Shown here: positions 1-9,683 of the stretch, one piece after another | How the letters are laid out: every line of letters begins with the position of its first letter | Position numbering within the stretch: position 1 is the stretch's first letter | Assembly: GCA_009695095.1 (NCBI GenBank) | Contig: SIBQ01000006.1 | Span: forward strand, 24,490 to 88,489 | DNA from: Lacunisphaera sp. | GTDB taxonomy: Bacteria > Verrucomicrobiota > Verrucomicrobiia > Opitutales > Opitutaceae | DNA: 64,000 bases | Direction: 5' to 3' | Position numbers and translations under genes: made by a program | Notes under the pieces: generated by a model | Databases searched by the model: none | Told to the model about the DNA's origin: nothing | The model's input: only the letters and a program-made list of their open reading frames with translations

Positions 1-259
1 CCTCGTGGAGGAACTGAAGGACGCTTACCGAGGCCCGCGTCGTCATCGAGGACTTCCGGATCCAATACAACACCGTGCGGCCCCACAGCAAACTCGGCTA
101 CCGCAGCCCAGTCCACTACGCCGCCCAACTCTCGATCTCCGACTCCGGTTGGCCTCCGGCCACCCTCCGTCGAAGATCGACAAACCAGAACCACTACCCC
201 AACCTCAACTCATCACTCCGACTAACTCTCCGAGTGGCTCGAAAAAGCGTATCCCGTCA
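1..259 (+). mobile_element. 3' end of an IS3-family element (degenerate orfB transposase)
   Basis: Frame 3 from about position 21 encodes the C-terminal end of an IS3-type DDE integrase: it reads TLTEARVVIEDFRIQYN followed by RPHSKLGYRSPVHYAA, the usual end of the core domain. The first 20 bases only match in frame 2 (EELK), so a one-base insertion lies near position 20, and no normal stop follows in frame 3. The copy therefore looks inactive. Its right end is not sharp. The reverse complement of about 217-261 resembles the left end of the IS3 element at 63852 (shared CTTT, CGAG and TTAGTC blocks, TGAC terminus), which puts the boundary near 235-262. It lies inside a prepilin gene on the other strand. 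Confidence 0.8.
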
Positions 260-535
260 GGGCCACGGTATCGGTGGCAGTGCTCAGGGCCGTCATAGTG
301 GTCCAACTCATCATCCGGAGCCGCTCCATCTCGCTTTGGATGATTTGGGAAGCCATCGTCGTGCCGCGGGCGAGATCGATGGCCTTGAAGCCAGTCTGCA
401 TGGCGATGATCGAGGTCGCGATGCCAAAGGCCATGATGAAGGCGGACATGGCGACCTCCAGAATGGTGAAACCAGCGTTCAAGCGGCGCGCGCAGAGCGG
501 GAGCGGCCGGACGGGGCAGGTGATGCGATTTGCAT
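222..535 (-). pseudogene. Prepilin-type protein (PilV/GspI-like), interrupted by the IS3 element
   Basis: Reading from an ATG at 535, a basic leader ending in NAG is followed by FTILEVAMSAFIMAFGIA, the class III signal and hydrophobic N-terminal helix of type IV pilins and type II secretion pseudopilins (glycine before the cleavage site, then phenylalanine, and glutamate at mature position 5). The next part (QTGFKAID...QIIQSEMERLR) resembles PilV/GspI-like minor pilins of Verrucomicrobia. Only about 90 residues remain before the reading frame runs into IS3 sequence and stops by chance at 222. The missing part would normally hold the globular domain, so the product should not assemble. No other pilus gene is visible nearby. 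Confidence 0.8.
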
Positions 536-839
536 GGCGTCACTCTACCACATCATCATGGCCAATGTAACAGGCGAACGGCCCTGGCAATGGACCCTAC
601 CGCTGGGCAGTCTTATGCCGGCTTTCACAGCCAGCATTCCGATCAATGTTATCGCAGCCTCGGGCCAAACCCAGAGGGGACGTCTACCTGGCCCTCCGTA
701 TGTTCAAGTTAGCTTAGACCGACAAGCAACCAAAGGCGGTCTGGCCCATGGGCTTGGCAAATAGTTATCGCACCTGGTCATGGCCGGAACCGCACCGTAT
801 TTGTTAGCCATTTGGGGCCGCCAGACTAGTTTCCGGCTG

Positions 840-1874
840 ATGGCCATTGCTGTAACGCCTCCCGGCCTGCCGCCTCAGGATTTTCCCGAACTTTTCGAGC
901 GCGTGCGTCCGCAGATGGCGGCGCTCGAACTGTTCATGCGCCGAGAGTTGGAGCAATTCGAGCCGGAGATCCGCGGGATGGCCGCCTACTGCCTCGACAC
1001 CATCGGCAAACGGCTCCGCCCGACTCTGGTTTTTGTCAGCGGCTGGCAGGGCGAGGGCGTGGTGTCGGACGATCTGGTGCGCGCTGCCGGCGTGGTGGAG
1101 ATGGTGCATCTCGCCACCCTCGTGCACGATGACATCATGGACCGGGCGGAAATCCGGCGCAACCGCCGCACGGCGGCGCGCGAGTTCGGGCCCGATGCCG
1201 CCGTGCTGCTGGGGGATGCACTCTTCTCGCAGGCCCTGCATGTTGCTTCCCAGTTTCCCACCACCGAGGTCTGCCGGCTGGTGTCGGAGTCCACGCGCAA
1301 GGTATGCTCGGGCGAAATCATGCAGACGCTGCGCCGGCACGATATCAACATCTCGCTCGCGGAATACCGGCGCATGATCGACCTAAAGACCGCGGAGCTT
1401 TTCCGCGTCTCGTGTTTTTTGGGGGCCCGGTTGTCCGGGCATGACGCCGGGTTTGCCAGCGCGGCCGACCGCTTCGGCCATCACCTCGGCATCGCCTACC
1501 AGATTTATGACGACCTCGTGGATTTTGTTGGCGAAGAGCAGCGCATTGGCAAGACCCTCGGTACCGACCTCGCCACGGGCAAACTCACGTTGCCCCTGAT
1601 GCTGTTGCTTGACCGGGTGGCTGCAGAGGAGCGGGCCGCCATCGTGGCCGCCTTGCGGGGCGGCCAGCCGATCGGACTGGCCGCCAGCAAGCAACGGATG
1701 CAGGAACTGGGCATCGCGACCGGGGTAGTGCGGGCCATTGACGATGAACTGGCGGTTGCCACCCAAGCACTTGCGCCCTACGCCCGGCTCGCCCCGGTGC
1801 CGCTGATGCTCCAGCTGTGCGCCATGCTACACGGACAGATGGCGGCACTGCAACAGGGTGGGCCGGTTTCTTGA
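840..1874 (+). CDS. ispB: Polyprenyl (octaprenyl-type) diphosphate synthase
   Basis: This long-chain trans-prenyltransferase of about 344 residues condenses isopentenyl diphosphate with an allylic diphosphate to make the isoprenoid tail of menaquinone or ubiquinone. The two aspartate-rich motifs that bind magnesium and substrate are present: DDIMD at residues 97-101 and DDLVD at about 224-228. The GKRLRP motif that binds isopentenyl diphosphate is near residue 57. The frame is open back to 780, but the ATG at 840 gives the family's usual length and N-terminus. The quinone made would serve the NADH dehydrogenase encoded 18 kb away. It is upstream of the ECF sigma gene with a short gap. The exact chain length of the product cannot be told from sequence. 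Confidence 0.9.
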   Translation: MAIAVTPPGLPPQDFPELFERVRPQMAALELFMRRELEQFEPEIRGMAAYCLDTIGKRLRPTLVFVSGWQGEGVVSDDLVRAAGVVEMVHLATLVHDDIMDRAEIRRNRRTAAREFGPDAAVLLGDALFSQALHVASQFPTTEVCRLVSESTRKVCSGEIMQTLRRHDINISLAEYRRMIDLKTAELFRVSCFLGARLSGHDAGFASAADRFGHHLGIAYQIYDDLVDFVGEEQRIGKTLGTDLATGKLTLPLMLLLDRVAAEERAAIVAALRGGQPIGLAASKQRMQELGIATGVVRAIDDELAVATQALAPYARLAPVPLMLQLCAMLHGQMAALQQGGPVS

Positions 1875-1924
1875 TAATTTGCGTTTGCTTGGCTCCTCGG
1901 CTGCTGTACCCTGTCATTCGCGCG

Positions 1925-2557
1925 ATGAATCTGTCCAAGGTTTTCACCAAGACCATCATTACCTCTCCCGAGCGCCAGCAGGAGGCGGATACGGATTTTT
2001 CCATCGTGAAACAGGTGCAGGCGGGCGATGTGGCCGCTTTTGACCGGCTTATCCTGAAATACCGCGAGCGGGTCTTTGGCATCATTTACAACCTGACCTC
2101 CAATCGCGAGGACACCTCCGACCTTACCCAGGACGCTTTTATCAAGGCCTTCCAATCCATCAACCGCTTCCAAGGCCACTGCGCGTTCTTCACCTGGCTC
2201 TACAAGATCGCCGTCAATACCACGCGTAGCCACCTCCGAAAGAACCGCTTGCGCAGTTTTTTTAGCCTGGAAAAACTCCACGAGGATGGACTAAATGCGC
2301 AAATCCTTGAGCAATTGACGGATAAAAGAGGTGCTGATCGTGATACCTACCTCCACGAGCTTCAGGAAAAATTGAACGAAGCACTCCAAAAATTGTCTAT
2401 CCCACACCGAACAGTGATTACCCTTTTTGAGATAGACGGCCTTGGCCACTCCGAAATAGCCGAAGTCATGGGTTGCTCCGAAGGCACCGTTCGCTCCCGG
2501 CTCCACTACGCCAAGCAGTTTCTGCAGGGTGAGTTGGGTAAATACCTTCAGTCCTGA
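1925..2557 (+). CDS. ECF-type RNA polymerase sigma factor (RpoE-like)
   Basis: A 210-residue sigma-70 family protein with only regions 2 and 4, as in extracytoplasmic-function sigma factors. Region 2 is seen in DLTQDAFIKAFQSINRF and the WLYKIAVNTTR segment (residues 66-100). Region 4 with its helix-turn-helix is GLGHSEIAEVMGCSEGTVRSR near residues 175-198. The frame is open upstream to 1817, overlapping the previous gene, but the ATG at 1925 is the natural start. The gene immediately downstream (9 bp gap) encodes a protein with one membrane helix in the position usually taken by an anti-sigma factor. It probably responds to an envelope signal; the regulon is unknown. Confidence 0.92.
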   Translation: MNLSKVFTKTIITSPERQQEADTDFSIVKQVQAGDVAAFDRLILKYRERVFGIIYNLTSNREDTSDLTQDAFIKAFQSINRFQGHCAFFTWLYKIAVNTTRSHLRKNRLRSFFSLEKLHEDGLNAQILEQLTDKRGADRDTYLHELQEKLNEALQKLSIPHRTVITLFEIDGLGHSEIAEVMGCSEGTVRSRLHYAKQFLQGELGKYLQS

Positions 2558-2566
2558 TCCCGCTCC

Positions 2567-3379
2567 ATGCCCAATTCCGATCAACGCCCCAAAATCACCG
2601 TCGAGGACCTCTTGCGTCTCAAGCGTGCCGAGCGTCCCGCCGCAGAGTTTTGGGCCAATTTCGAGAGTGAGTTGCGCCAGAAGCAACTCACCGCACTCCT
2701 TGACAAGCGTCCTTGGTGGCAGGAGCTGCCGCAATTTCTCGCCCGGCGCGCCTACATTCCTGTCGGGACCGCCGCCATTCTCGCCTTCACCTTGGTTTCG
2801 GTGAAATTTTATACGCCGGCCCAGCTCGCACCGACCGGCGCGGCCAAGCACGAAATGCTGGAACCCGCCGCCACCTTTGTTTCCGCGCTGGTTAGTTCGC
2901 CGTTGGTCAATCGCCGCGAGCCCGCAGTTTCCGCTGTTAATGACCGCACCGCGGTTGCCGGCGCTTCGGCGGAATCACCGCCTTCCATCGACACCATTGA
3001 GCTGATGCCCCAGGTGCTTGCCCCGCACGAAGTGGAGACGCCTTCCGCCCGCTCCATCGCCGCCAATCTCGCCGTCCTTGAGCAATCCGAGCCCGAGCTG
3101 GTCAACGCGGTCATGGGCAGCCGCCTCAGCCCACCGGCCCGCGTGCAAACCGCCGCCGCAATGGTCACCGAACTGGCCTCCGTTCCCACCAATGCTTCCA
3201 AGCGCAACCGCCTGTTCACCCAGTATAACGACCGCCTGCTCAGCCCCGAGCCGACCGCGCCCGATATCGTGCGTGAGCGCCTGGCCCGCCGTCTCGGCGA
3301 CAACGAAATCACCGACCGCCTCAGCCGCATCGGCCTGAAAGGTGACCAAGTCTCGCTCGGCCTGACCCTCAGGCTGTAA
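2567..3379 (+). CDS. Membrane protein, putative anti-sigma partner
   Basis: A 270-residue protein with a cytoplasmic N-terminus of about 60 residues, one predicted transmembrane helix at about 64-79 (YIPVGTAAILAFTLVSV) and a proline/alanine-rich periplasmic region. I do not recognise a named domain. It starts 9 bp after the sigma-factor stop, so the two are almost surely co-transcribed. A single-pass topology next to an ECF sigma gene is the typical arrangement of an anti-sigma factor, but no zinc-binding HxxxCxxC motif is present. The assignment as anti-sigma is inference from position and topology only. Confidence 0.6.
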   Translation: MPNSDQRPKITVEDLLRLKRAERPAAEFWANFESELRQKQLTALLDKRPWWQELPQFLARRAYIPVGTAAILAFTLVSVKFYTPAQLAPTGAAKHEMLEPAATFVSALVSSPLVNRREPAVSAVNDRTAVAGASAESPPSIDTIELMPQVLAPHEVETPSARSIAANLAVLEQSEPELVNAVMGSRLSPPARVQTAAAMVTELASVPTNASKRNRLFTQYNDRLLSPEPTAPDIVRERLARRLGDNEITDRLSRIGLKGDQVSLGLTLRL

Positions 3380-3421
3380 CGCGCAATCTTTTTCGGCGGT
3401 TTTTTGCGGTTCGCGGCCGGC

Positions 3422-5062
3422 TCACTTCTCGGCCACGCAGATGCCGCAGATGTCGTAGAAGAAGTCGTGGCCCTTGTCGTCCACGAGGATGAACGCGGGG
3501 AAGTCCTGCACCTCAATCTTCCACACCGCCTCCATGCCCAGCTCGGGATACTCGAGCACCTCGACCTTCTTGATGTTGTCCTGTGCGAGAATGGCTGCCG
3601 GCCCGCCGATGCTGCCGAGGTAGAAACCGCCGTGCTGTTTGCACGCCTCGGTCACCGACCGGCTGCGGTTGCCTTTGGCCAGCATGATCAGCGAGCCCCC
3701 GTGCGATTGGAATAGGTCCACGTAACTGTCCATGCGCCCGGCGGTCGTCGGACCGAAGGAGCCCGAGGCATACCCGGTGGGCGTCTTGGACGGGCCCGCG
3801 TAGTAAACCGGGTGGTTCTTGAGGTAATCGGGCAAGCCCTGGCCGGCGTCGATGCGCTCCTTCAGTTTGGCGTGCGCACTGTCGCGGGCGACAATCATCG
3901 GGCCGGTCAGCGACACCCGCGTGGTCACCGGGTATTTCGACAGCTCGGCCAGGATGGTCTTCATCGGGCGGTTCAGGTCGATGCGGATAAAATTCTCATC
4001 CTTGAACGCCCGCATGTCCGGAGGAATGAACCGGCCGGGATTGGCTTCCATTTGTTCGAGGAAAATGCCGTCCTTGGTGATCTTTGCCTTGATGTTGCGG
4101 TCGGCGCTGCAGGAGACACCCATGCCCACTGGGCAGCTGGCGCCATGGCGTGGCAGGCGAATGACCCGCACGTCGAGGGCGAAATACTTGCCGCCGAACT
4201 GCGCCCCGACTTTTGCCTCCTGGGCGAGTTTCAGCACCTTCTCCTCCATCGCGAGATCGCGGAAGGCCCGCCCGTGCTCGTTGCCACTCGTCGGCAGGCC
4301 GTCGAGATACTTGGTCGTCGCGAGTTTCAGGGTTTTCATGCACGCCTCGGCGCTCGTCCCACCGATGACAAACACCAGATGGTAGGGTGGGCAGGCCGAG
4401 GTGCCGAGCAGTTGCATCTTCTCGGTGAAAAACTTCTCGAGGCTCTTCGGGTTCAGCAGGGCCCGGCTCTCTTGGAAAAAATATAGCTTGTTGGCCGAAC
4501 CGCCGCCCTTGGCCACGAACAGGAATTCATACTTCGCCCCCTCAGTGGCGTGCAGGTCGATCTGCGCCGGCAGGTTGGTGCCGGTATTGACCTCCCTGAA
4601 CATCTCGAGCGGCGCCACCTGCGAATAACGCAGGTTTTCCTTGGTGTAACATTCGTAGACCCCTTTCGCCAGTTGCTCGGCGTCATTGGCGCCGGTCCAC
4701 ACCTGCTGGCCCTTTTTGGCAAAAATGGCTGCCGTGCCGGTGTCCTGACACATGGGCAGGATGCCCCGCGCGGCGATCTCGGCGTTCTTCAGCAGCGTCA
4801 GCGCAACGTAGCGGTCGTTGGCCGACGCCTCGGGGTCCTCGAGGATGGCGGCCACCTGCTCGAGATGCTTCCGACGCAGGAAAAAATTGGTGTCGTGGTA
4901 TGCCTCCCGCGCCAGGTAGGTCAGCGCCTCCGGGGCGACCTTCAGGATTTCCCGGCCCTCAAAGGCCGCCGGCGAAACCCCGACCTTGGTGAGCAGTCGA
5001 TACTCGGTATCGTCCGCTCCGAGCGGCAGGGGATCCTGGTAAACAAATGGCGGCGTGGGCAT
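3422..5062 (-). CDS. fumA: Class I (iron-sulfur) fumarate hydratase
   Basis: A 546-residue protein matching the full length of the oxygen-sensitive, [4Fe-4S] class I fumarases that interconvert fumarate and malate in the citric-acid cycle. The N-terminal alpha domain contains [12 protein letters not shown] and [16 protein letters not shown] and then [15 protein letters not shown]; these three cysteines are the expected cluster ligands. The C-terminal beta domain ([20 protein letters not shown] and [12 protein letters not shown]) carries the remaining catalytic part. Both domains are fused in one chain as in Escherichia coli FumA/FumB. The cluster would be supplied by the SUF proteins encoded elsewhere in the window. 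It could in principle act on tartrate or mesaconate, but the length and fusion favour fumarate. Confidence 0.93.
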   Translation of the reverse strand: MPTPPFVYQDPLPLGADDTEYRLLTKVGVSPAAFEGREILKVAPEALTYLAREAYHDTNFFLRRKHLEQVAAILEDPEASANDRYVALTLLKNAEIAARGILPMCQDTGTAAIFAKKGQQVWTGANDAEQLAKGVYECYTKENLRYSQVAPLEMFREVNTGTNLPAQIDLHATEGAKYEFLFVAKGGGSANKLYFFQESRALLNPKSLEKFFTEKMQLLGTSACPPYHLVFVIGGTSAEACMKTLKLATTKYLDGLPTSGNEHGRAFRDLAMEEKVLKLAQEAKVGAQFGGKYFALDVRVIRLPRHGASCPVGMGVSCSADRNIKAKITKDGIFLEQMEANPGRFIPPDMRAFKDENFIRIDLNRPMKTILAELSKYPVTTRVSLTGPMIVARDSAHAKLKERIDAGQGLPDYLKNHPVYYAGPSKTPTGYASGSFGPTTAGRMDSYVDLFQSHGGSLIMLAKGNRSRSVTEACKQHGGFYLGSIGGPAAILAQDNIKKVEVLEYPELGMEAVWKIEVQDFPAFILVDDKGHDFFYDICGICVAEK

Positions 5063-5157
5063 GACGGCACCTTACTCGATTTCGTCCGCATGACAAGCTG
5101 TCGAGCAGACCGTCTTGCGTCTATAAGGCGGCTGTCTGGCGGCGAGAACCCCCGGGG

Positions 5158-6153
5158 TCAGAGGATCTTCAGTTTCGGCAAATCCTGCACATCGATGTAG
5201 CCGACCGGCCGGCCCTTGGTGTCGAGGGCAAACAGGTCGGATATCTTCAGTTGTTGGAAAATCTTCAGCGCCTCGACCGCCAGTGCGTCGGCAGACACGG
5301 TCTTGCCGCCGCGGGTCATGAAGTCGCTCACGGGCTTCTTGAGGAAATCCGCGCCACCATTCAGCGCGCTGCGGCGGAAATCCCCGTCAGTAAAGATGCC
5401 GGCCAGCTTGCCCTTCGCGTCCACCAGTGCCACGGCGCCGGCCTTCGCCTTGGTCATGGCAAAGATCGCCTCCTGCACGGTTGTCTTCGTCTCCTTGAGC
5501 ACCGGGCAGCTTTCACCGGTGCGCATGATGTCCCTCACCCGGAGCAGGAGCGTCATGCCGAGTGTGCCCGCCGGGTGGTATTTCGCAAAATCCTCGCGCG
5601 TCAGACCGCGGCTCTCCAACAGCACCATCGCGAGCGCATCGCCGAGGGCGAGTGCCGCCGTCGTGCTGGCCGTCGGGGCGAGCGCGAGGGGACAGGCTTC
5701 GCGTGGCACGGAGTAGACCAGCCGGTGGTCGGCGCCCCGGGCCAGCTCGCTATTTGGGGCGCCAGTGAGCGCAATGGTTTTTAGCCCGAATTTCTCAAAC
5801 AGCGGCAGCAGGCGCAGCATCTCCTCGGTCGCCCCGCTGTTGCTTAACAGGATGGTCAGGTCGCCCGCCGCGCACAGTCCCAGGTCGCCGTGCAGCGCCT
5901 GGGTGGCATCGAGAAAGCACGAGGGCACGCCGATGCTGTTAAGCGTGCCCGTCAGTTTTTGCGCGATGTGGGCATTTTTGCCCACGCCGGAAAAAATCAC
6001 CTTGTGGCCGGCCTCGACAGTGGCCTCCACCGCCCGCACTACCGCCACAAAATCCTCGCCCAGCGCCCCGGCGGTGGCTTCCAGCGCCTCCCGTTCGATG
6101 GTGAGGCAGTTGCGGGCCTTGGCGAGTAAGGTGGCGGAATCCAGTGGCATCAA
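5158..6153 (-). CDS. kdsD: Arabinose-5-phosphate isomerase (KpsF/GutQ/KdsD family)
   Basis: A 331-residue protein with an N-terminal SIS sugar-isomerase domain (GVGKNAHIAQKLTGTLNSIG near residues 57-76 and LLSNSGATEEM near 108) and a C-terminal pair of CBS domains (MRTGESCPVL... and DFMTRGGKTVS...). This architecture is that of D-arabinose-5-phosphate isomerase, which makes the precursor of Kdo for lipopolysaccharide. With lpxA in the same window it supports an LPS-bearing outer membrane. It is divergent from the LysM lipoprotein gene and separated from fumarase by about 95 bp. Confidence 0.9.
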   Translation of the reverse strand: MMPLDSATLLAKARNCLTIEREALEATAGALGEDFVAVVRAVEATVEAGHKVIFSGVGKNAHIAQKLTGTLNSIGVPSCFLDATQALHGDLGLCAAGDLTILLSNSGATEEMLRLLPLFEKFGLKTIALTGAPNSELARGADHRLVYSVPREACPLALAPTASTTAALALGDALAMVLLESRGLTREDFAKYHPAGTLGMTLLLRVRDIMRTGESCPVLKETKTTVQEAIFAMTKAKAGAVALVDAKGKLAGIFTDGDFRRSALNGGADFLKKPVSDFMTRGGKTVSADALAVEALKIFQQLKISDLFALDTKGRPVGYIDVQDLPKLKIL

Positions 6154-6222
6154 AAACTTGTGTTGGTTTGGGGCAGGCGCAAACCTAGCCCTCGCTCGTC
6201 CTCATTCAATTCATTTCCAGCC

Positions 6223-7098
6223 GTGTTCCGCTTCACTGCCATCCTCCGTTCCCTGCTGCTCCCGCTGGCGGGCGCACTGGCGCTGGGACTGGCCGGTTGC
6301 CCGGAGAAGGGAAGGCTCTCCTACGCGACCGAGGTGGATGAGCCCAACTACCGGGAGGGCCAGGCGCTGCTCAAATCCGGCCGCAAGCAGGAGGCTCTCA
6401 GCGCCTTCCTCAAGGTCATCGACAAGCGCATCGACGACGCACCCGAATCACACCTTGAGGTCGGTCTGCTCTACCTGCAGCACATCAATGACCCGCTCTC
6501 GGCCATCTATCACTTCAAGAAATACCTGACCCTGCGCCCCAACAGCCCGCAGGCCCCGCTGGTCAAGCAGCGCATCGCCGCCGCCACTCGCGAATTCGCC
6601 CGCACGCTGCCGGCGCAGCCGCTCGAGAGCCAGCTCCAGCGCGTCGACCTCGTCGCCACACTCGACCGGCTCAAGCAGGAGAACGAGTCGCTTAAACAGC
6701 AGCTGGCGGACCTGAAGGCCGGCCGCAACAGTCTGACCGCCACTGTCCCGGAGGATACTACCTCCGCCGCGGCAGCGCCCTCCACCGCGGTTAATTTCTC
6801 CCTGGAGACAATGCCCGTCGTGCGCACCCGGCCGCCACCGGTTTCGCCGGTGCGCGCCCCGCCGGCTCCCGCGCGGACCAGCGCCACCCCGGCGCAAACC
6901 AAGCCGGCGCCGGCCGCCCCGTCCCGCACCGCCACCGGGGTCCGCAAGCACACCGTCCAGCCCGGCGACACCCTTTCCAAGCTTGCCCAGCAATATTACG
7001 GCAATCGCGCCAAGTGGCGCGATATCTTCGCGGCCAACCGCGATGTGATGAAGAGCGAAGCCGACCTCAAGGTCGGCCAGGAGCTCAGGATTCCCTGA
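6223..7098 (+). CDS. LysM-domain lipoprotein with a helical repeat region
   Basis: The GTG at 6223 begins a signal peptide ending in a lipobox (LGLAGC), so the mature protein should be a lipoprotein anchored at the outer or inner membrane. The frame is open back to a GTG at 6160, but that adds residues unlike a signal peptide. After the lipid-bearing cysteine come TPR-like helices (EGQALLKSGRKQEALSAFL), a short coiled coil (LDRLKQENESLKQQLADL), a proline/alanine-rich linker and a C-terminal LysM domain (VQPGDTLSKLAQQYYGN...VGQELRIP) that binds peptidoglycan. It likely bridges envelope and cell wall. The precise function is unknown. Confidence 0.85.
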   Translation: MFRFTAILRSLLLPLAGALALGLAGCPEKGRLSYATEVDEPNYREGQALLKSGRKQEALSAFLKVIDKRIDDAPESHLEVGLLYLQHINDPLSAIYHFKKYLTLRPNSPQAPLVKQRIAAATREFARTLPAQPLESQLQRVDLVATLDRLKQENESLKQQLADLKAGRNSLTATVPEDTTSAAAAPSTAVNFSLETMPVVRTRPPPVSPVRAPPAPARTSATPAQTKPAPAAPSRTATGVRKHTVQPGDTLSKLAQQYYGNRAKWRDIFAANRDVMKSEADLKVGQELRIP

Positions 7099-7104
7099 GC
7101 CCGC

Positions 7105-8250
7105 TCAAGCCTGAGCCAGCGCCTGCTCGAGGTCGGCAATCAAATCGTCCGCGTCCTCCAGCCCGACTGACAGCCGCAACAGGTCCGCCGGAGTGGGACT
7201 GTTGGCTCCCTCGACGCTGGCGCGGTGCTCGATGAGACTCTCCACGCCGCCGAGCGAGGTCGCGCGTTTCCAGAGCTGCACCCGTGCCGCCGCGGCGATG
7301 GCCGCCGCCTCGCCCCCCTTGACCCGCAGCGAAAGCATGCCGCCGAAGCCGCCTTTCATTTGTCTGGCCGCCACCGCATGGCCCAGAGCGGTGGCCAGAC
7401 CCGGGTAAAGCACAGCCGCAATGCGCGGGTGACTGGCGAAATGCCCCGCAATCTTCTGTGCGCCGCGGCAGGCCGCCGGCACCCGCACGAAGAGCGTGCG
7501 CATGCCGCGCACGAGCAGCCACGCCTCGAACGTGCCCGCAATTGCCCCGCCGTTTTTCCGGCCGGCCTTGATCCGCTGCCAGAATTCGTCGTCCTTCGCC
7601 GTCACCAGTGCACCGGCCACCACGTCCGAGTGGCCGTTCAGGTATTTCGTGGCCGAGTGCAGCACGAGATCCGCGCCCAAGGCAATGGGCTGGGTGAGCA
7701 CCGGCGTGGCGATGGTTGAGTCCACGGCGAGTCGTGCGCCGGCCTGGTGGGCGATCTCAGCGGCGGCGGCGATGTCGGTGATGACCCAGGTGGGGTTGGC
7801 AGGCGTCTCGATCCACACGAGCCTGGTTTTGCCCGGCTGCACGGCGCGGGCGAGGGTGGTGGGATTCGTGGGGTCCACCAATTCGACCTTGAGGCCCCAT
7901 TGCGTTGCAAAGCCGAGCAGCCAGTGACGCAACGCCCAATACATGACCTTGGGCGCGATGACGTGGTCACCCGGATTGAGGGCCATGAAAACCGTCGTGG
8001 CCGCCGCCATGCCCGAGCTGAATAGCGCCGCGCCGGCGCCGTGCTCCAAGTGCGTGAGCAATGCCTCGGCCTGCTCAAAGGTCGGGTTGTCGGCTCGGGC
8101 ATAGACGCGGCCCGAGCGAAACTGGTTGTCCGGGTCGCGCAGATAGGTGGTCGCAGGCTGAAGCGGCGGTGAAATCGCCCGCGTAGTTTCATCGATCCAG
8201 CCCAGGGCCTGCGCGGCGGCGGAGGCGGGTTTGACGTGCTTGGGATCCAC
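7105..8250 (-). CDS. Trans-sulfuration PLP enzyme (cystathionine gamma-synthase/lyase family)
   Basis: A 381-residue fold-type I pyridoxal-phosphate enzyme of the Cys/Met metabolism family. Visible hallmarks are YARADNPTFEQAEALL near the N-terminus, the cofactor-stacking SSGMAAATTVFMAL, the aspartate of AVDSTIATPVL and the lysine of HSATKYLNGHSDVV that would bind PLP. The family includes cystathionine gamma-synthase, cystathionine beta- and gamma-lyase and O-acetylhomoserine sulfhydrylase; sequence alone does not separate them. The gene ends 6 bp from the convergent LysM lipoprotein gene. Confidence 0.85.
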   Translation of the reverse strand: MDPKHVKPASAAAQALGWIDETTRAISPPLQPATTYLRDPDNQFRSGRVYARADNPTFEQAEALLTHLEHGAGAALFSSGMAAATTVFMALNPGDHVIAPKVMYWALRHWLLGFATQWGLKVELVDPTNPTTLARAVQPGKTRLVWIETPANPTWVITDIAAAAEIAHQAGARLAVDSTIATPVLTQPIALGADLVLHSATKYLNGHSDVVAGALVTAKDDEFWQRIKAGRKNGGAIAGTFEAWLLVRGMRTLFVRVPAACRGAQKIAGHFASHPRIAAVLYPGLATALGHAVAARQMKGGFGGMLSLRVKGGEAAAIAAAARVQLWKRATSLGGVESLIEHRASVEGANSPTPADLLRLSVGLEDADDLIADLEQALAQA

Positions 8251-8339
8251 GAGGGGTTACCAAAGAGCAAAAGCGCCCGGCTGCAAAGAAGGAATCAGCG
8301 GCCGCCCCACGGTTTTAAAATGAGTGCCGAAAAACGCGC

Positions 8340-9680
8340 TCAGACGTTCGCGATTGACTCGTCCAAAACGGCGAGGAGGAAGTCGGCGTCGGCCTTCGTG
8401 ATGTTCATCGGCGGCGCGAAGCGGATGGTCTGGCCCCACAGGCCGCCCTTGCCGAGCAGCAGGCCGAGCTCGCGGGCGTTCTCGACCGCCTGCGCGCAGG
8501 ACTCCTTGGCGGGCTCCTTGGTGGCGCGGTCCTTCACGAACTCGATGCCAAGCATCAGGCCGCGGCCGCGAACATCGCCGATGATCTTGTGTTTCGTCTT
8601 CAGCTTGTTCAGCCCGGCGAGGATGTAATTGCCGAGCTCGAGGCAGTTAGCCTGCGTCTTCTCGTTGTCGATGACCTCCAGCACGGCCTGGCCGATGGCC
8701 GAGACGACGGGGTTGCCGCCGAAGGTGTTGAAGTGGACCTTCTGCGCCATGACGGCGGCGATCTTCGGGGTGGTGACGACTGCCGCGAGCGGCGCGCCGT
8801 TGCCGATGCCCTTGGCCATCGTGACGATGTCGGGGATGACGCCCTGCGTCTCAAAGCCCCAGTAATGCGTGCCCGTGCGGCCAAAGCCGGTCTGCACCTC
8901 GTCGGCAATGCACACCCCGCCCGCGGCGCGCACGTGCTCGTAAGTGTGCTTGAGGTAGCCGTCGGGAAACACGACGAAGCCACCGACGCCCTGGATTGAT
9001 TCCGCGATGAACGCCGCGACCTTGCCCGGCGTAGTGTAGTCGATGACCTGCTTGACGTCCTCGGCGTATTTGCGGCCGGCGTCAGGATCATCGTAGCCGA
9101 AGTGTCCGCGGTAGGGATAGGGGGCGACGGCATGATGGACGCCGAAGGAGTGCGGCGTGTTGAACTTCCAGGAGCTGTGCGCGGTGACGCCCATACCGGC
9201 CGCGTTGCCACCGTGGTAGGCGTTGCGCAGCGCGATGACGTCGTAATTGCCGGTGGAGAGCCGGGCCATGAGCAGCGCGAGGTCGTTGGCCTCGGAGCCG
9301 GAGTTGACGAAGTAACAGACCTTGAGGTCGCCAGGCATCTTCGCCGCGAGCTTCTCCGCGAAAGCGCCGATGTTCGGGTTGAGGTAGATCGTGGTGGAAT
9401 GCTGCAGCACCTGGTTCTGCGCGTTGATCGCCTTCAGGATGTGCGGGTGGCAGTGGCCGACGCTCACGGTCACGATGCCGCCGAGGCCGTCGAGGTAGCG
9501 CTTGCCGGTGGAGTCCCACACATACTGCATCTTGCCCTCCACAATCATGATCGGCTGCTTGTAGTAGAGAAAAAGCCCGGGGTTGAGGAACTGCTTGCGC
9601 TGCGCGAGCACCTGCTCGAGTGAGAGACCGGCATAGGGCGCAGGCTTATGGGCGGTGGGCGGAAGGGGGATGGATTTCAT
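8340..9680 (-). CDS. Class III aminotransferase, AGXT2-like (beta-alanine/3-aminoisobutyrate type)
   Basis: A 446-residue class III PLP transaminase. Conserved parts are [15 protein letters not shown] (phosphate binding), [12 protein letters not shown], the [13 protein letters not shown] segment with the PLP-contacting aspartate, and the lysine of [15 protein letters not shown]. Overall it resembles eukaryotic and bacterial AGXT2, which transfers the amino group of beta-alanine or 3-aminoisobutyrate to pyruvate or glyoxylate. The neighbours (nucleobase permease remnant, dihydropyrimidinase remnant, methylmalonate-semialdehyde dehydrogenase) point to the last steps of reductive pyrimidine degradation. 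This gene itself reads intact. Other class III substrates remain possible. Confidence 0.82.
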   Translation of the reverse strand: MKSIPLPPTAHKPAPYAGLSLEQVLAQRKQFLNPGLFLYYKQPIMIVEGKMQYVWDSTGKRYLDGLGGIVTVSVGHCHPHILKAINAQNQVLQHSTTIYLNPNIGAFAEKLAAKMPGDLKVCYFVNSGSEANDLALLMARLSTGNYDVIALRNAYHGGNAAGMGVTAHSSWKFNTPHSFGVHHAVAPYPYRGHFGYDDPDAGRKYAEDVKQVIDYTTPGKVAAFIAESIQGVGGFVVFPDGYLKHTYEHVRAAGGVCIADEVQTGFGRTGTHYWGFETQGVIPDIVTMAKGIGNGAPLAAVVTTPKIAAVMAQKVHFNTFGGNPVVSAIGQAVLEVIDNEKTQANCLELGNYILAGLNKLKTKHKIIGDVRGRGLMLGIEFVKDRATKEPAKESCAQAVENARELGLLLGKGGLWGQTIRFAPPMNITKADADFLLAVLDESIANV

Positions 9681-9683
9681 AAA

